Source of the DNA: Notospermus geniculatus
Lineage: Eukaryota > Nemertea > Pilidiophora > Heteronemertea > Lineidae
Assembly: GCA_002633025.1 (NCBI GenBank)
Contig: NMRB01000235.1
Span: 401,627-465,626, forward strand
Direction: 5' to 3'
Length of the DNA: 64,000 bases
Shown here: positions 9,942 to 21,349 of the stretch, piece by piece
How positions within the stretch are numbered: the first letter of the stretch is position 1
How the letters are laid out: each line of letters starts with the position of its first letter
Translations under genes and position numbers: made by a program
The notes under the pieces: model-generated
Seen by the model: only the letters and a program-made list of their open reading frames with translations
Told to the model about the DNA's origin: nothing
Database searches by the model: none

Positions 9942-11950
9942 CTATCTCGGCGAACCTTTTGCTGTAATGCAGCTACAAAAACAGGCATAGGCAACTGCAT
10001 GTCAACAAATGTGTCAGGAACTTCAAGATAAGGCGTGCTGGACAGTTCATTCTCGAGCATGGCGGATATTTTAATAATTATTTTTTTGTAAAAAGCGTCT
10101 TGTTTTCCTTCCAGTATTCCCATCGAAATTGCCGTGTGTGCCTCCTTTCGTCGAAATGCCCAACCCACCACCAACCGAAGTCCTGAAGCATCTGCAAAAT
10201 TGCATCGAGCTGATGTACAGGCTTCCTTCTTATTCTGAGGTTATAAGGCTGATGCTCAGAGGCATCTCATGATTGGACTGAAACCGTTTAAAAGACGCTT
10301 ACATATACATGTACATGTTCATACATGAAGATAGACCTACTGAGAAACAACTGGGAATGCTGATACCGAACGTCACTAGACAGTAATGCCATCTTTTGTG
10401 AAGTTGAGTGTCAGTTCGTAATGAAGGAAGTTTGCAAGTGCAAGTAAATGTGAGTAAAACTTATGTTTTGAAATTAGCCTGAATATTTGAAGAATACATG
10501 TACATGGAGATGAGAATACACACCTAACCACAGGAATTATCTGAGTTGGAAAAAACCTTTTACTAGTATCTGGAAAAGAATGCTAATTAGAAGATGCGTT
10601 TGACAAAATTTCATTATACGAAAGTTAGAACCTGTAAACAGTTACTGCACAGGCTTAAGTCACTTAATTTTCTGCTGTTTTTTTTCCAGGTACATGCACC
10701 AGTAGTAATTTGACAGTCCCCCGGGCGTCAGTGAACGTGTATTGAATGGCCACTCCTTAGGTGCACATCGAATGGGCAAGGCATGGCAAGGGTTTGATGG
10801 TATGTGTGCCATGTTTTTACACTTCTGTATGGTTTAAATTATAGCAAGGGGTGCCAGTATGGAAAGAGTGTTCTTTTGTGCACAGAAAATGGCGACCCTT
10901 GCTCACTGCTTCAGTTGGTGCCAATTTTTGAGGAGGGGTGATTTCAGTGGCGGGAGGGGATGCTAACCAACTTTTATTTTACATGGCCTATCTCGGCGAA
11001 CGTTTGCTGTAATGCAGCTACAGAAACTGGCATAGGCAACTGCATGTCAACAAGTGTGTCAGGAACTTCAAGATAGGGCGTGCTGGACAGTTCATTCTCG
11101 AGCATGACGGATATTTTAATAATTATTTTTTTGTAAAAAGCGTTTTGTTTTCCTTCCAGTATTCCCAGGGAAATTGCCGTGTGTGCCTCCTTTCGTCGAA
11201 ATGCCCAACCCACCACCAACAGTCCTGAAGCATCTGCAAAATTGCATCGAGCTGATGTACAGGCTTCCTTCTGAGATTATAAGGCTGATGCTCAGAGGCA
11301 TCTCATGATTGGACTGAAACAGTTAAAAAGACGCTTACATATACATGTTCATACATGAAGATAGACCTACTGAGAAACAACTGACTCTTAATGCTGATAT
11401 CGAACGTCACTAGACAGTAATGCCATCTTTTGTGAAGTTGAGTGTTAGTTCGTAATGAAGGAAGTTTGCAAGTGCAAGTAAATGTGAGTAAAACTTATGT
11501 TTTGAAATTATTTGAAGAATACATGTAGATGAGAATGCACACCCAACCACAGGAATTATCTCAGTTGGAAAAAACCTTTATCTGGAAAAGAATGCTAATA
11601 GAAGATGCGTTTGACAAAATTTCATTATACGAAAGTTAGAACCTGTAAACAGTCGCTGCACATGCTTAAGTCACTTAATTTTCTGCTGTTTTTTTCCAGG
11701 TATATGCACCAGTAGTAATTTGACAGTCCCCCGGGCGTCAGTGAACGTGTATTGAATGGCCACTCCTTATGCCAAAGGTGCACATCGAATGGGCAAGGCA
11801 TGGCAAGGGTTTGATGGTATGTGTGCCATGTTTTTACACTTCTGTAGGCCTATGGTTTAAATTATCGCAAGGGGTGCCAATGTGGAAAGAGTGTTCTTGT
11901 GTGCATAGAAAATGGGGATCCTTGCTCACTGCTTCAGTTGGTGTCACCTG
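9879..11950. repeat. Tandem duplication, two copies of about 1.04 kb
   Basis: Copy 1 (about 9879-10921) and copy 2 (about 10922-11950) both start TTTTTGAGGAGGGGTGATTT and end CTTGCTCACTGCTTCAGTTG. They differ by small indels. Related reading frames on the minus strand (9917-10174, 10974-11219) occur in both, but copy 2 carries a deletion at the 3' end of the frame and neither shows a known motif. On the plus strand each copy has a block (10690-10799; 11700-11816) set between a T-rich acceptor-like CCAG and a GTATGT. Each reading of it contains stops, so it is not called as coding. Confidence 0.8.
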
Positions 11951-12029
11951 TGGCTAACAGGCCAACTATACTGAGGTAAAGGTGACATCCAGGTCCTGAT
12001 CATTTTTCCACACAAAGGGCAGGTCCATC

Positions 12030-12142
12030 GGCTTGTATTCATAAAAGTTAGCAAATGCTTTTACTTAAGATTTGCACAGTGAGGTCCAATGTGCAACAAA
12101 ACTTGAAGTAAAAGCATCTGCAAGCTTTTATGAATATCAGCC
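12030..12142. mobile_element. Hairpin MITE, family A (copy 4)
   Basis: GGCTTGTATTCATAAAAGTT on the left mirrors TTTTATGAATATCAGCC on the right, with AGCAAATGCTTTTACTTAAG inside the arms. It is closest to copy 3. Confidence 0.75.
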
Positions 12143-12266
12143 ATTAAACAGAACTTGGTTGCGGTGTGCTACCCTCTATAGGAGTTGTGAGCCTGCGAAC
12201 TTAGTAACTGTGTGCCAGGAACCTACATAGTGAGTTTTGATTTGTTTTATTCCATGTTTTTTGTAG

Positions 12267-12374
12267 GTTATCAACTTCAATGAGACTGACTAAGGAAAGC
12301 GTTGAGTGTTCTGAGCTTCTTGTAGGGGCCACCGCCTGACCTGCCTCCGGCATTCTACACACAAAATATCTTAG
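12267..12374 (+). other. Exon-like block without an open frame (possible non-coding exon)
   Basis: It is bounded by a strong acceptor (TTCCATGTTTTTTGTAG, ending 12266) and a strong donor (CTTAG|GTGAGT, 12375). The length is 108 nt. All three plus-strand frames contain stops; the best, starting LSTSMRLTKESVECSELLVG, ends at a TGA inside the block. It may belong to an untranslated region, a non-coding RNA, a decayed gene, or be chance. Confidence 0.25.
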
Positions 12375-12654
12375 GTGAGTTGACTTCCTCCTCAATCATT
12401 GCTCATATTTTCTAAAAGTATCCATGACACTGCAATGATACATAAGAAAATATGACCAGATTTAGGGGAACTTTTGTTGGGTGATTCTATCATGTTGCTC
12501 TCGTAGGGGTGTGGTAGGTCGGTGTGGCAGGAATCAAAGTCCCTTGGAGTCAATGCCCGATGTAATATGTTTGATTACCTTCGTTTGCCAGCAGTGCCTC
12601 CCTACAAACGATTAAGGTGTCCAACACAAATTTAGCGTTCGTGCAAAAATGAAT

Positions 12655-14520
12655 TTTCACTGAAGTACACAGCGGTTCATGTTGGCATATTGTGGATCTC
12701 ATTGGCTGATGTTTGTACGGAATACATGGCGCCTCCTTTTGGCATATATTGGATCTCATTGGCTGATTTTTGTACGCAATTCATGTTGAAAAATAAAAAA
12801 TAAAATGAATTTTCACTGAAGTACATGGCGCCTCCTGTTGGCATATAGTAGTAGATCTCATTGGCTGATTTTTGTACGGAATACATGGCACCTTCTGTTG
12901 GCATAAAGCGGATCTCATTGGCTGGTTTTTGTACGGAATACATGGCGCCTTCTGTTGGCATATTGTGGATCTCATTGGCTGATTTTTGAATGGAATACAT
13001 GGCGCCTCCTGTTGGCATATTGTGGATCTCATTGGCTGATTTGTTGGCATATAGTGGATCTCATTGGCTGATATTTGTACGGAATACATGGCGCCTCCTT
13101 TTGGCATAATGGATCTCATTGGCTGATTTGTGTTTGGACATTGAGTTTGTGACATAAATTCTCATTGACTTGACTGACTTGGATGTAAAAGACTATTTTT
13201 TTATGTCAGAAGATCCTATTTCAGGATCTGGAGTAACCCAGATTCTTAGGTTGCCTTGTTTTACCTGGATATTTTTTTCTGACAGCCTGATAAGAGGTGA
13301 TTTCAAAGTGTTCTACTGTCCTTTGGAGTAATCTTCCCTTCGATATTGCGTAGTTCATTAGTTAGAGAATAGATTTTTTAACCACACCTCAACCTTTCTT
13401 CCGTCCTTTCGTGATAATGTCTGTTGGAACAGAAAGAAGTCGAAAAATAAACTATCTCAATTTTTTCCAGTTGAAGAGAAGGAAGGGGTTAATGTGCATG
13501 GAAGAGGCAGGGGAAGGGGAAGTCGAAAATAAACTATCTCCATTTTTCCAGTTGAAGGAAAAGGAAGGGGTTAATATCCAGTCGAAAGGAGCAGGGGAAG
13601 GGCATGTTGAAAAATGATAAATAAAATGAATATTCACTGAAGTACATGGCGCCTCCTGTTGGCATAATGGGTCATATGAATAAAGACTAGCAAATGCTTT
13701 TACTTAAATTTTGCAATACAAATGTACTAGGTAATGCTGTACAAATCTGAAGCAAAAGCATTTGCTAGTCTTTATTCATATGACCCATTGTGGATCTTAT
13801 TGGCTGGTTTTTGTACGGAATACATGGCGCCTTCTGTTGGCATATAGCGGATCTCATTGGCTGGTTTTTGTACGGAATACATGGCGCCTTCTGTTGGCAT
13901 ATTGTGGATCTCATTGGCTGATCTTTGAATGGAATACATGGCGCCTTCTGTTGACATATTGTGGATCTCATTGGCTGCTTTGTGTACGGAATACATGGCG
14001 CCTCCTGTTGGCATATTGTGGATCTCATTGGCTGATTTGTGTACGGACATTGAGTTTGTGACATAAATTCTCAATGGCTTGACTGACTTGGATGAAAAAG
14101 ACCATTTTTTAATGTCAGAAGATCATATTTCAGGATCTGGAGAAACCCAGATTCTTAGGTTGCCTTGTTTCACCTGGATATTTTTTTCTGACAGCCTGAT
14201 AAGAGGTAATTTCAAAGTGTTCTACTGTCCTTTGGAGTAATCTTCCCTTCGATATTGCGTATTTCATTAGTTACATGTACAGAATAGATATTTTAAAACC
14301 ACACCTGAACATTTCTTCCTTTCATGAAAAATGTCTGCTGGATGAGGAAGAAGTCGAAAAATAAACTATCTCCTTTTTTCCAATTGAAGAGAAGGAAGGG
14401 GTTACTGTGCATGGAAGGGCCAGGGGAAGGGGAAGTCGCAAATAAACTCCGTTTTTCCAGTTGAAGGAAAAGGAAGGGGTTAATATCCAGTCCAGTCATG
14501 TTGAAAAATTTAAAAACAAG
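12655..14520. repeat. Composite tandem duplication containing two 58-bp minisatellite arrays
   Basis: Each copy has an array of units of about 58 bp (ATGGCGCCTCCTGTTGGCAT, then GGATCTCATTGGCTGATTT, then TGTACGGAATAC), at about 12662-13135 and 13640-14055. Each is followed by about 460 bp of unique sequence (GTGACATAAATTCTCA... to TTGAAGGAAAAGGAAGGGGT) at 13136-13620 and 14056-14520. Inside the unique part a block of about 90 bp (AAATAAACTATCTC...AAGGAAGGGGTTAAT) is itself repeated twice. Open frames over the arrays are by-products of periodicity. Confidence 0.85.
13667..13787. mobile_element. Hairpin MITE, family A (copy 5), inside a minisatellite unit
   Basis: Its ends ATGGGTCATATGAATAAAGA and TCTTTATTCATATGACCCA are inverted. 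It sits between GGCATA and TTGTGGATC, which are contiguous in neighbouring minisatellite units, so the insertion point is defined exactly. It is the best-preserved copy in the window. Confidence 0.9.
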
Positions 14521-14574
14521 CCTGGTGGCGTTAAGGTTCACGTTGTGAAATTAGTGTCGAAAAAATATCGCAAT

Positions 14575-15192
14575 GGAGGGGCATGGGGCACCATTAGAAA
14601 TTCTGAACTTCCAATACCCGACATTGTCCTTAAGGATAGTTCATTGCTTTGCCACCAGAGAAGTTACGGCACAGCAGGTAGAATCCAGGCAGTGCTCATC
14701 CAGGAGGCGATTACCTGTACCTACACTCGACGACCGTGGGTGAACAAAGCTTTGTTCACCCACGTGGTGATGATCGACTCATTATTCACAGGGGAGGCAG
14801 GCTAGGCGTGCTGATTTCTAACTAGGCCTTTCATAAGAGTTATCTACATTAATAATTTATGCTTTCTCTCAAAAAGCGGCTAGTTTATTAAGAGAGAAAT
14901 CCAGTGAAACCAATGAAGACAATTGAAGGACATGGGGCACCATTAGAAATTCTGAACTTCCAATACCCGACATGGTCCTAAGGATACATGTAGTTCATTG
15001 CTTTGCCACCAGAGAAGTTACGGCACGACCGGTGTAGCATTCTGCCTGCTTTGTTCACCCACGTGGTGATGATCGACTCATTATTCACAGGGGAGGCAGG
15101 CTAGGCGTGCTGATTTCCAACTAGGCCGTTCATAAGAGTTATCTACATTAATAATTCATACTTTCTCTCAAAAAGCGGCTAGTTTAAATTTG
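14575..15192. repeat. Tandem duplication of about 350 bp
   Basis: Copy 1 (about 14580-14885) and copy 2 (about 14933-15187) share CATGGGGCACCATTAGAAAT, CGACTCATTATTCACAGGGG and AAAAGCGGCTAGTTTA. Copy 1 contains a perfect 28-bp palindrome at 14737-14764 (arm GTGGGTGAACAAAG) that copy 2 lacks. An open frame runs through copy 1 (14461-14805) but copy 2 does not preserve it, so I do not call it. Confidence 0.75.
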
Positions 15193-15595
15193 TAACCTTT
15201 CACCCACAAAATTTATCATTTTACGCAAACAGCAGTTCGTTTGTGATGTTGATTTATACCTAACAATCCTGAAACCCCTACGCCTTCCAATAATAGGCGC
15301 GTCCTGCCTGTGTTATTCTCCCATGTATTGGATATCGCGAATGCACAGGGCATTAAACGCAAATTTTAGGTCAACTAAGGAATATTATGGGCCCAGAAGA
15401 AATCCGAAGCAGTAAATGGATATCTACTTTTGATTTATTAAGGTTATTCACTAGAAGTTCATCTTTATCGAAGGTTATCCGATTTTATTGGCTTCCAATC
15501 TTCAGCCTCACAATGAAAGTTTCATGCGTGAGTGCGAAGCCCTGGTTATGGTGATGTGAATAACTGCGCGATCGAAGAGTGAATCGGGCAAAACA
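15193..15595. other. No gene recognised
   Basis: Unique-looking sequence. No exon, palindrome or relation to other parts of the window was seen. Confidence 0.4.
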
Positions 15596-16365
15596 GGTGT
15601 GAAAGTAACCCAGGTCCTAGTAAGTAGGGTCCGCGGGACCCTAACTCCTAGGATTCTAAGTCCTACGGACCCTAACTCTTAGGAANNNNNNNNNNNNNNN
15701 NNNNNNNNNNNNNNNNNNNNNNNNNNNNNNNNNNNNNNNNNNNNNNNNNNNNNNNNNNNNNNNNNNNNNNNNNNNNNNNNNNNNNNNNNNNNNNNNNNNN
15801 NNNNNNNNNNNNNNNNAAGAAAACTTCAGGGTTGATATACATCAGTCTGCGAATGAAAAATATGCGCAGAATACTTTGAGTTATGCACATGATGTACATT
15901 CTGCACATGTTTTTCATTCGCAGTGAGGTGTTGCAATTTGAAAACTTGCGCCAAGCACGACATGATGAAAATGGGGCCGTGATTTGGTCCCTGCGGGGAT
16001 ATAGTCATGACAAGATCACCCTCGGTAAAATGTCATGTTATAAAACTGCATCGTTCACTTGCCCTTTCAGGCGTCGATACATCAGGTCCTCCGTCGGACC
16101 CGCTTTCCTAGGAATGCAAGCCCGCCGGACCCGTTTTTCTAGGAATGCTAGCCCGCCGGACCTGCTTTCCTCGGAATGCAAGTCCGCCGGACCTGCTTTC
16201 CTCGGAACGCAAGTCCGCCGGACCTGCTTTCCTCGGAATGCAAGTCCGCCTGACATGCTTTTCTAACTCCTTAGACCTACGATTAGGAATCAAAGTCCAA
16301 AAGACAATGTTGTGTAATGATCGAAGATGACAAGAAAAAAAATTTAAACAAAAAAACACTTGCCC

Positions 16366-16438
16366 GACAGGGAGTCGAACCTGCAGTATTTGCTTTATGT
16401 GCAGGTCCCCGAGCCACTACACCACGAGTGACCGGCTG
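16366..16438 (-). mobile_element. tRNA-like sequence (SINE head or tRNA pseudogene)
   Basis: Read on the minus strand it has an A-box-like GTGGTGTAGTGGCTCGG and a B box CAGGTTCGACTCCCTG at tRNA-like spacing. I cannot fold a complete modern tRNA with certainty, and no CCA-adjacent terminator was seen, so a SINE head or pseudogene is more likely than a working tRNA gene. Confidence 0.5.
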
Positions 16439-16776
16439 ACCGACGACCGATTATTTTAGCTATTTGAATGCATGTTCTATTAAAGAGCTATACAGATTCT
16501 ATTGTGCAGTTAATAGGCCTACAAAATTAACAAAAAGTTATGTGGAAATTGTAGTCTTAGAACCAGCTTTGCACTTCTGTTATCCTTTAATTCCTTAATC
16601 ACCTCATTTCTAACCTATAGTAATCAGAGTCCTATACCTTTTATATAGGATCGGTAACACAGGAACAGAAGTCCGGGTAGGACAGTGGTTCCTAAGGAAT
16701 GGGCGCCCACAGGGCCCCCATTCCTAAGGAACCAAGGTCCATGGGACCTTGGTTCCGGGCGGACTTGCATTTCTTT

Positions 16777-16916
16777 CACAGCTGGATCCTCTGACCGCTA
16801 GCCGGAGGCCCGAACCACTACACCACCGTGGCTCCCAAATTATCAACGTCCGACGTTTGCCAACCTCTGTCAACCTTTGCCGACGTTGGGCCAACGTACC
16901 TCTGCTGTCTGGGTAA
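16777..16916 (-). mobile_element. SINE family 2 head fragment next to an AACGTT repeat
   Basis: 16777-16833, read on the minus strand, starts GGGAGCCACGGTGGTGTAGT, the same head as the full copy at 34449-34722. Directly beside it, 16835-16916 carries CCGACGTTGGGCCAACGT and TGCTGTCTGGGTA, which match the end of the longer AACGTT repeat at 22610-22917. Confidence 0.6.
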
Positions 16917-17349
16917 GTGTTATTGTATTACTACGCCAATTTGCAGTGGCTGCATCGAAATACCGTGTGAAATAACCCCTCATATCTTCAATACCCCAAA
17001 ACCCTGAAATTATCGTGATCAACCCACAACAAAACTTTGGGGTTTGAAGGTATTAAGTTAGGGTTACTTTGTGTCGGACTTGTTCATTCCAACGAAGGTA
17101 TGGACCAATCTATGAGCCGATGTATCTCGCCGCCATATTTAATCGTAAATGCATTGGCCATGCATTACAGTGTGCTCGTAGCTTTAATTTTACTGGGCAA
17201 TTTATATATGGCAGGGATATACATCTGTACGTAAAAATGTACATGTACATGAATTTGACGCCCGTGTTCAAAATTGATAATCATTTTGGCAGAAAATCGA
17301 TGAAGCTCGTTCTTAGTACTCGATTCTGCATAATGAGAGACATTATTTA

Positions 17350-18148
17350 AAAGATTCCACCTTAAGCGGGGAATCCACCATTGATTTTCTAGCTGATTTT
17401 TCGTTGCGACTCGCTTTGCAACTGGGTACTCGGTCGCCGATCGAGAATCAGCAGTGGACCAGCTACGTGATTTCCACCACTGGCGAAGACGTGATCAATT
17501 TCAGGTCGGCGACCGGTCGCCGACCGGTATCAGTTCCTTGCGCTCGTATTCAACTTGTTAGATAAAATCGGCTGTCGAGGTAAATTTCGGTCTAAAATTG
17601 CCTGTAAAATCTTTAAACGTGAGTATGACACAGTGAATTCTTGCTTGTTTATTGACAAAAATTGTATAAATTTACGGTGAGAAGTTTCCGTCCCCTCCAC
17701 GCAGGATTGTAGGCGTTTTCTGCCGAAACAAATATTGTATTTTGTACAGTCATTGCGCGGTTGGGCGCGACAAAGTCACGTGCACGTTTCCATCACGGTA
17801 CCGCGTGACGGCCCAGTCTGATAACATAGCATATTATGAATTGTGATCGAAACATTGTTGATTGTTGATAAAGGAATTATTAGCAAGCCCCACATAGGTC
17901 CCTCAACTCTCGCGGGATATTTTGAACAGTCAAGGTAAAACTGCTCACGATCGCAACGCAACGCAATAGTGGACCAGCATTGCCACCTTGCCGTGCTGTC
18001 TACTTTTCCAACGCAAGCAGAAGCAAGTTCGATCGCCAGTTGCAATGCAGCGCATCGGGAATCAGATCGCAAAGCAGAATCAGGTTGCAAAGCGAGTCGC
18101 AACGCAACGCAACGCAGAAAATCAGCAGTGGATTCCTAGCTTTAGGCA
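17350..18148. mobile_element. Foldback element with GCAACGC / GCGTTGC arms
   Basis: Left: AAGCGGGGAATCCACCATTG then GATTTTCTAGC, TTGCGACTCGCTTTGCAAC. Right: the complement TTGCAAAGCGAGTCGCAACG then AGAAAATCAGCAGTGGATTCC. Arms are diverged and of unequal length. The start AAGCGGG..ATCCAC is shared with the compact hairpin at 49974-50119, so these may be one superfamily. Open frames here are repeat-derived. Confidence 0.6.
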
Positions 18149-18983
18149 CTTCGAGTGGCATGTCGCGAGTACAAAGAACATCAAATAACGATTCTTTTGG
18201 AATGAAAGCAGTAACTGCTGTGAGAAATTTCCTCAGAAATTTCCTTGTTATGACAAGTGATCGGGCACAGTCTCTATACTTCAATCACTTATCAACTGGA
18301 TTGAGCAAAATCGCAAAGGCTCATCATTAGCGTGTTCGTTTACTCGCCCAGGCCTCACCAGAGTAAATTTTTGAGCGACCGAGGTGCATGCTCAGTAAAG
18401 CCCCATTCCGAACGCTGTTGGGCCTAACCCGAGTGAGTTTGCACCACGTGATCAGGTGAAATGGCGGCCAGCCATGGCAATGGCACACCAGCAGACGACA
18501 TGTACGACTAGAAGATAAAAATCATCCTGGTAGCCATTTTATCCTCACTATCTGTATCTACATTTGCATGCTGGCCATTATTTATATTCAATTTGCGTAA
18601 AAATGGCGGGTTCGGCACGTTCGATGCCATGTTGGGACCGCGTACCAGCCTAACGTCCCCAACTAACCACCTCGGCGAGGTGATTACTTGGAGCAGGCCC
18701 GACAGGCCCCAGATCATGACGTCATATGATAATAGAACGCTGTGGAAACACCTTTTATGAATATGCCCCATAATTTTTAACTTATTAGCCGCAGATTAAA
18801 GTCAACTGGTTCAGCCAAAAGAAGTGACCAACGGACATCAGCACGTCAGCTGGGCCATTCTTACTGGTCAGAATATGGAAGAATGAATTGTGGCTGGAAC
18901 ATTATTCGGTGAGGAGTCGCCAAACCACTTAAAATGAATGCCGCGCTAGATGAAGTTCAAACGTCCAAGGGCCTGCTTCTTAA

Positions 18984-19991
18984 GGGGCATGTATAGAGGC
19001 CACTGAGTGAAGTACCACAAGTGGGACCCATCCAAAAGTTCAATATCCGTGAGGTTGACAGCCAGAAGGGCATGGCCATCATTGTCTATACATGCATGGC
19101 TCACTGTACACTGCACACACACACTAATTACACAAGCTCCATTGTCTTTACGAGACATTACATCACCTGAGCTTTGGTGCAATCAAACTCCAAGCCACCA
19201 CCGTCTCCGACTAATCAAGTAACGTCAAACGCAAAAAGAATGACTGTTGTTAGAGACAACGAGCAATTAAAATGTTGATTTAATCACCAATCGTCCATAA
19301 TCACCGGTGAAACTTGCAGTCCATTTCCAATTTCACAGAACATGGGAGCTACCATATTGAGATACTCGAACTACTTTCGAATTTCAGCTCGGTCCAGTCG
19401 GGTCGCACCCGAACTACATAAATTCCTCGGTTATCTACTTTTCTGACGTCATAAATGTGACAGACATCGTTACACGGGTGGAATGAGGACCGAACTCAAC
19501 CACTCACGTGACAACAGCAAAAAATTGTCGAATTCACTGGAAAATGTGTAGTGGGAAGCGCAACGCATTAAGTGCGTAGCTGTGCGAGACTAGGTGGAAA
19601 GTAGTTCGAGTAACTCAATATGGCAGCTCCCATGGTTTGTGAAATTGCAAATGGACTGCAAATTTCACCGGTGATTATGGACGATTAGTGATTAAGTTAA
19701 CATTTTAATTGCTCGTTGCTTCTAGCTATAGTCATTCTTTTGCGTTTTACGTTACTTGATTAGTCGGAAACGGTGGTGGCTTGGAGTTTGATTGCACCAA
19801 AGCTCAGGTGATGTAATGTCTCGTAAAGACAATGGGGCTTGTGTAATTAGTGTGTGTGTGCAGTGTACAGTGAGCCATGCATGTATAGACACTGATGGCC
19901 ATGCCCTTCTGGCTGTCAACCTCACGGATATTGGACTTTTTGGATGGGTCCCACTTGTGGTACTTCACTCAGTGGCCTCTATACATGCCCC
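18984..19991. mobile_element. 1-kb foldback element flanked by TTAA on both sides
   Basis: Terminal GGGGCATGTATAGAGGCCAC and its exact complement GTGGCCTCTATACATGCCCC begin inverted arms of about 390 bp, separated by about 230 bp. TTAA lies at 18980-18983 and 19992-19995, the target-site signature of piggyBac-type transposases. No transposase is present; matching open frames in the two arms (18946-19182 and 19792-19995) are mirror images of one sequence. Confidence 0.75.
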
Positions 19992-20103
19992 TTAAAATGA
20001 TTTTATGCTAATGATACCATTAACTTTAATGCCTTTTCCATTTGGTTAAAGGTACCGTTAGCTTAAAGTCACTTTCTGGTACTTCATCAAACACCTTTCT
20101 CAG

Positions 20104-20193
20104 ACCTCCATTACCCCAAATACCTCAGTCCAAGGGAGTCGCTGCCACTCGAATGAAAGCCGTCGAGCTGGAAGGATGGCGAGTGCTCCGCAG
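20104..20193 (+). CDS. Candidate internal exon, unknown gene (30 codons, phase 2 in and out)
   Basis: The acceptor CACCTTTCTCAG ends at 20103 and the donor CAG|GTCAGT follows at 20194. The 90-nt block keeps frame, and its open reading is PPLPQIPQSKGVAATRMKAV followed by ELEGWRVLR. I do not recognise it. It lies just right of the TTAA foldback and on the opposite strand to the first-exon candidate at 20385-20510. No partner exon was found in the window. Confidence 0.35.
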
Positions 20194-20384
20194 GTCAGTA
20201 CAAGTACTATGCTGTAGGCCTACATAGACAATAGGGTCAATTCTAGGCCTATACAGTGTACATGTAGATCTAACTACAGGCAGCTATTGACGACTATAGC
20301 GAAAAGTAGCCCTCAACACTCCCTAACAACAGAAAACACAAAAAATAACCATGATATGCCAAAACGGATAATATTCCAACTTAC

Positions 20385-20510
20385 CTGTTTAACGTGAATC
20401 ACTTTGTAAACTCCGAAACGGCAGATAACATCCAATTTACGTGCCATTCTCACCAAGTTCCTAATCCTGCCGCCATCTTTGTTCCACTGACCAACGCCGC
20501 CTGAGTGCAT
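20385..20510 (-). CDS. Candidate first coding exon, unknown gene
   Basis: Minus strand. The open frame from ATG at 20510 ends at a perfect donor, AAACAG|GTAAGT, at 20385. It contains an internal Met giving MARKLDVICRFGVYKVIHVK followed by Q, which may be the true start; the upstream part (MHSGGVGQWNKDGG) could be 5' untranslated sequence, as another ATG in a second frame sits between. Surrounding sequence is CpG- and GC-richer than average, as expected near a promoter. The next exon should lie below 20385 but I could not identify it. Family not recognised. Confidence 0.4.
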
Positions 20511-20626
20511 GACTCCGTCTGCAGGACACTAAATGTACATACTAGGCCTACTCTGTCAACATGTCGGCCTGTCGCCCTTTATTGAACCCCAAATAGATCG
20601 GTTACCTCACTCGGGTACGTCGTCCA

Positions 20627-21349
20627 CATTACCAGCTATTGCGGGAATAATGCCCCACCAGGGTCGCTAGTGCTCCCTTTGTTAGAAGTCAGTCAAGCAT
20701 GCGATACCTGCTACTGTACATCAGTGTATGAAAAACCTTAAAATCACAGTTTTAATAAGTTTTATGGAAACAGAAGTGTGTAAAAACAAAGGGAACTGGT
20801 TGTTAAACATCTATTAGTATTATTTACTCTTTGAAACTGTTCGAAATTTGCATTTATTCAGGTATAAAATCGAAATTTATTGCTAATTTTGGGAAAAAAA
20901 GCCGATTTTCAGACCCCCCATGTCAGTCGTAAATTTTCATAAAACCTCATAATTAATATTTCCTACGTGAAGGGACATGTATTCCCTTCACTCGTAGAGG
21001 TAGGCAGGCGATTCAAAACCACTACAACACACCTAAAATGCTTTACAAAGTTCACTTGTTTCACGAAAATCACGGGGATTTCTTTGTCCATGCACTGACA
21101 ATGTATGGGGAAACTTCAATCTATTGGTGTAAATAGGAAAATTTTATCCAATCGAGCCCAAATTTTCACCGAATCCGCAGAAGATGCATACAAAACCACC
21201 AGTAGGTAGGCAACTGACGTATGTGCGCTCCTCCGCCTGATATTGCGATCGACGTATACTCGTAGTGTATTCAGTACAGCCGTGTTAGTATAGCGCCTGG
21301 AGTGTGTATTGTGGATGCGTGGAGATTAGGCCCGCAATAGCTGGTAATG
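20627..21349. mobile_element. 0.7-kb element with 19-bp terminal inverted repeats
   Basis: It starts CATTACCAGCTATTGCGGG and ends with the exact complement CCCGCAATAGCTGGTAATG. The interior is AT-rich with no long open frame. It is likely a non-autonomous DNA transposon. Confidence 0.65.

Noticed and set aside
12677-14074. Repetitive frames with SANEIHNMPTGGAMYSVQ-like units on the minus strand
   Set aside because: They are translations of the 58-bp minisatellite, present in more than one register and broken by indels. No start or splice context was found.
14461-14805. 114-codon plus-strand frame
   Set aside because: It crosses the boundary of two different repeats and is not conserved in the second tandem copy.
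16038-16359. Frames with SGGLAFRGKQVRRT-like units, also at 21583-21910
   Set aside because: They translate the 30-bp minisatellite at the inner edge of the inverted arms. Both strands are open and no gene features exist.
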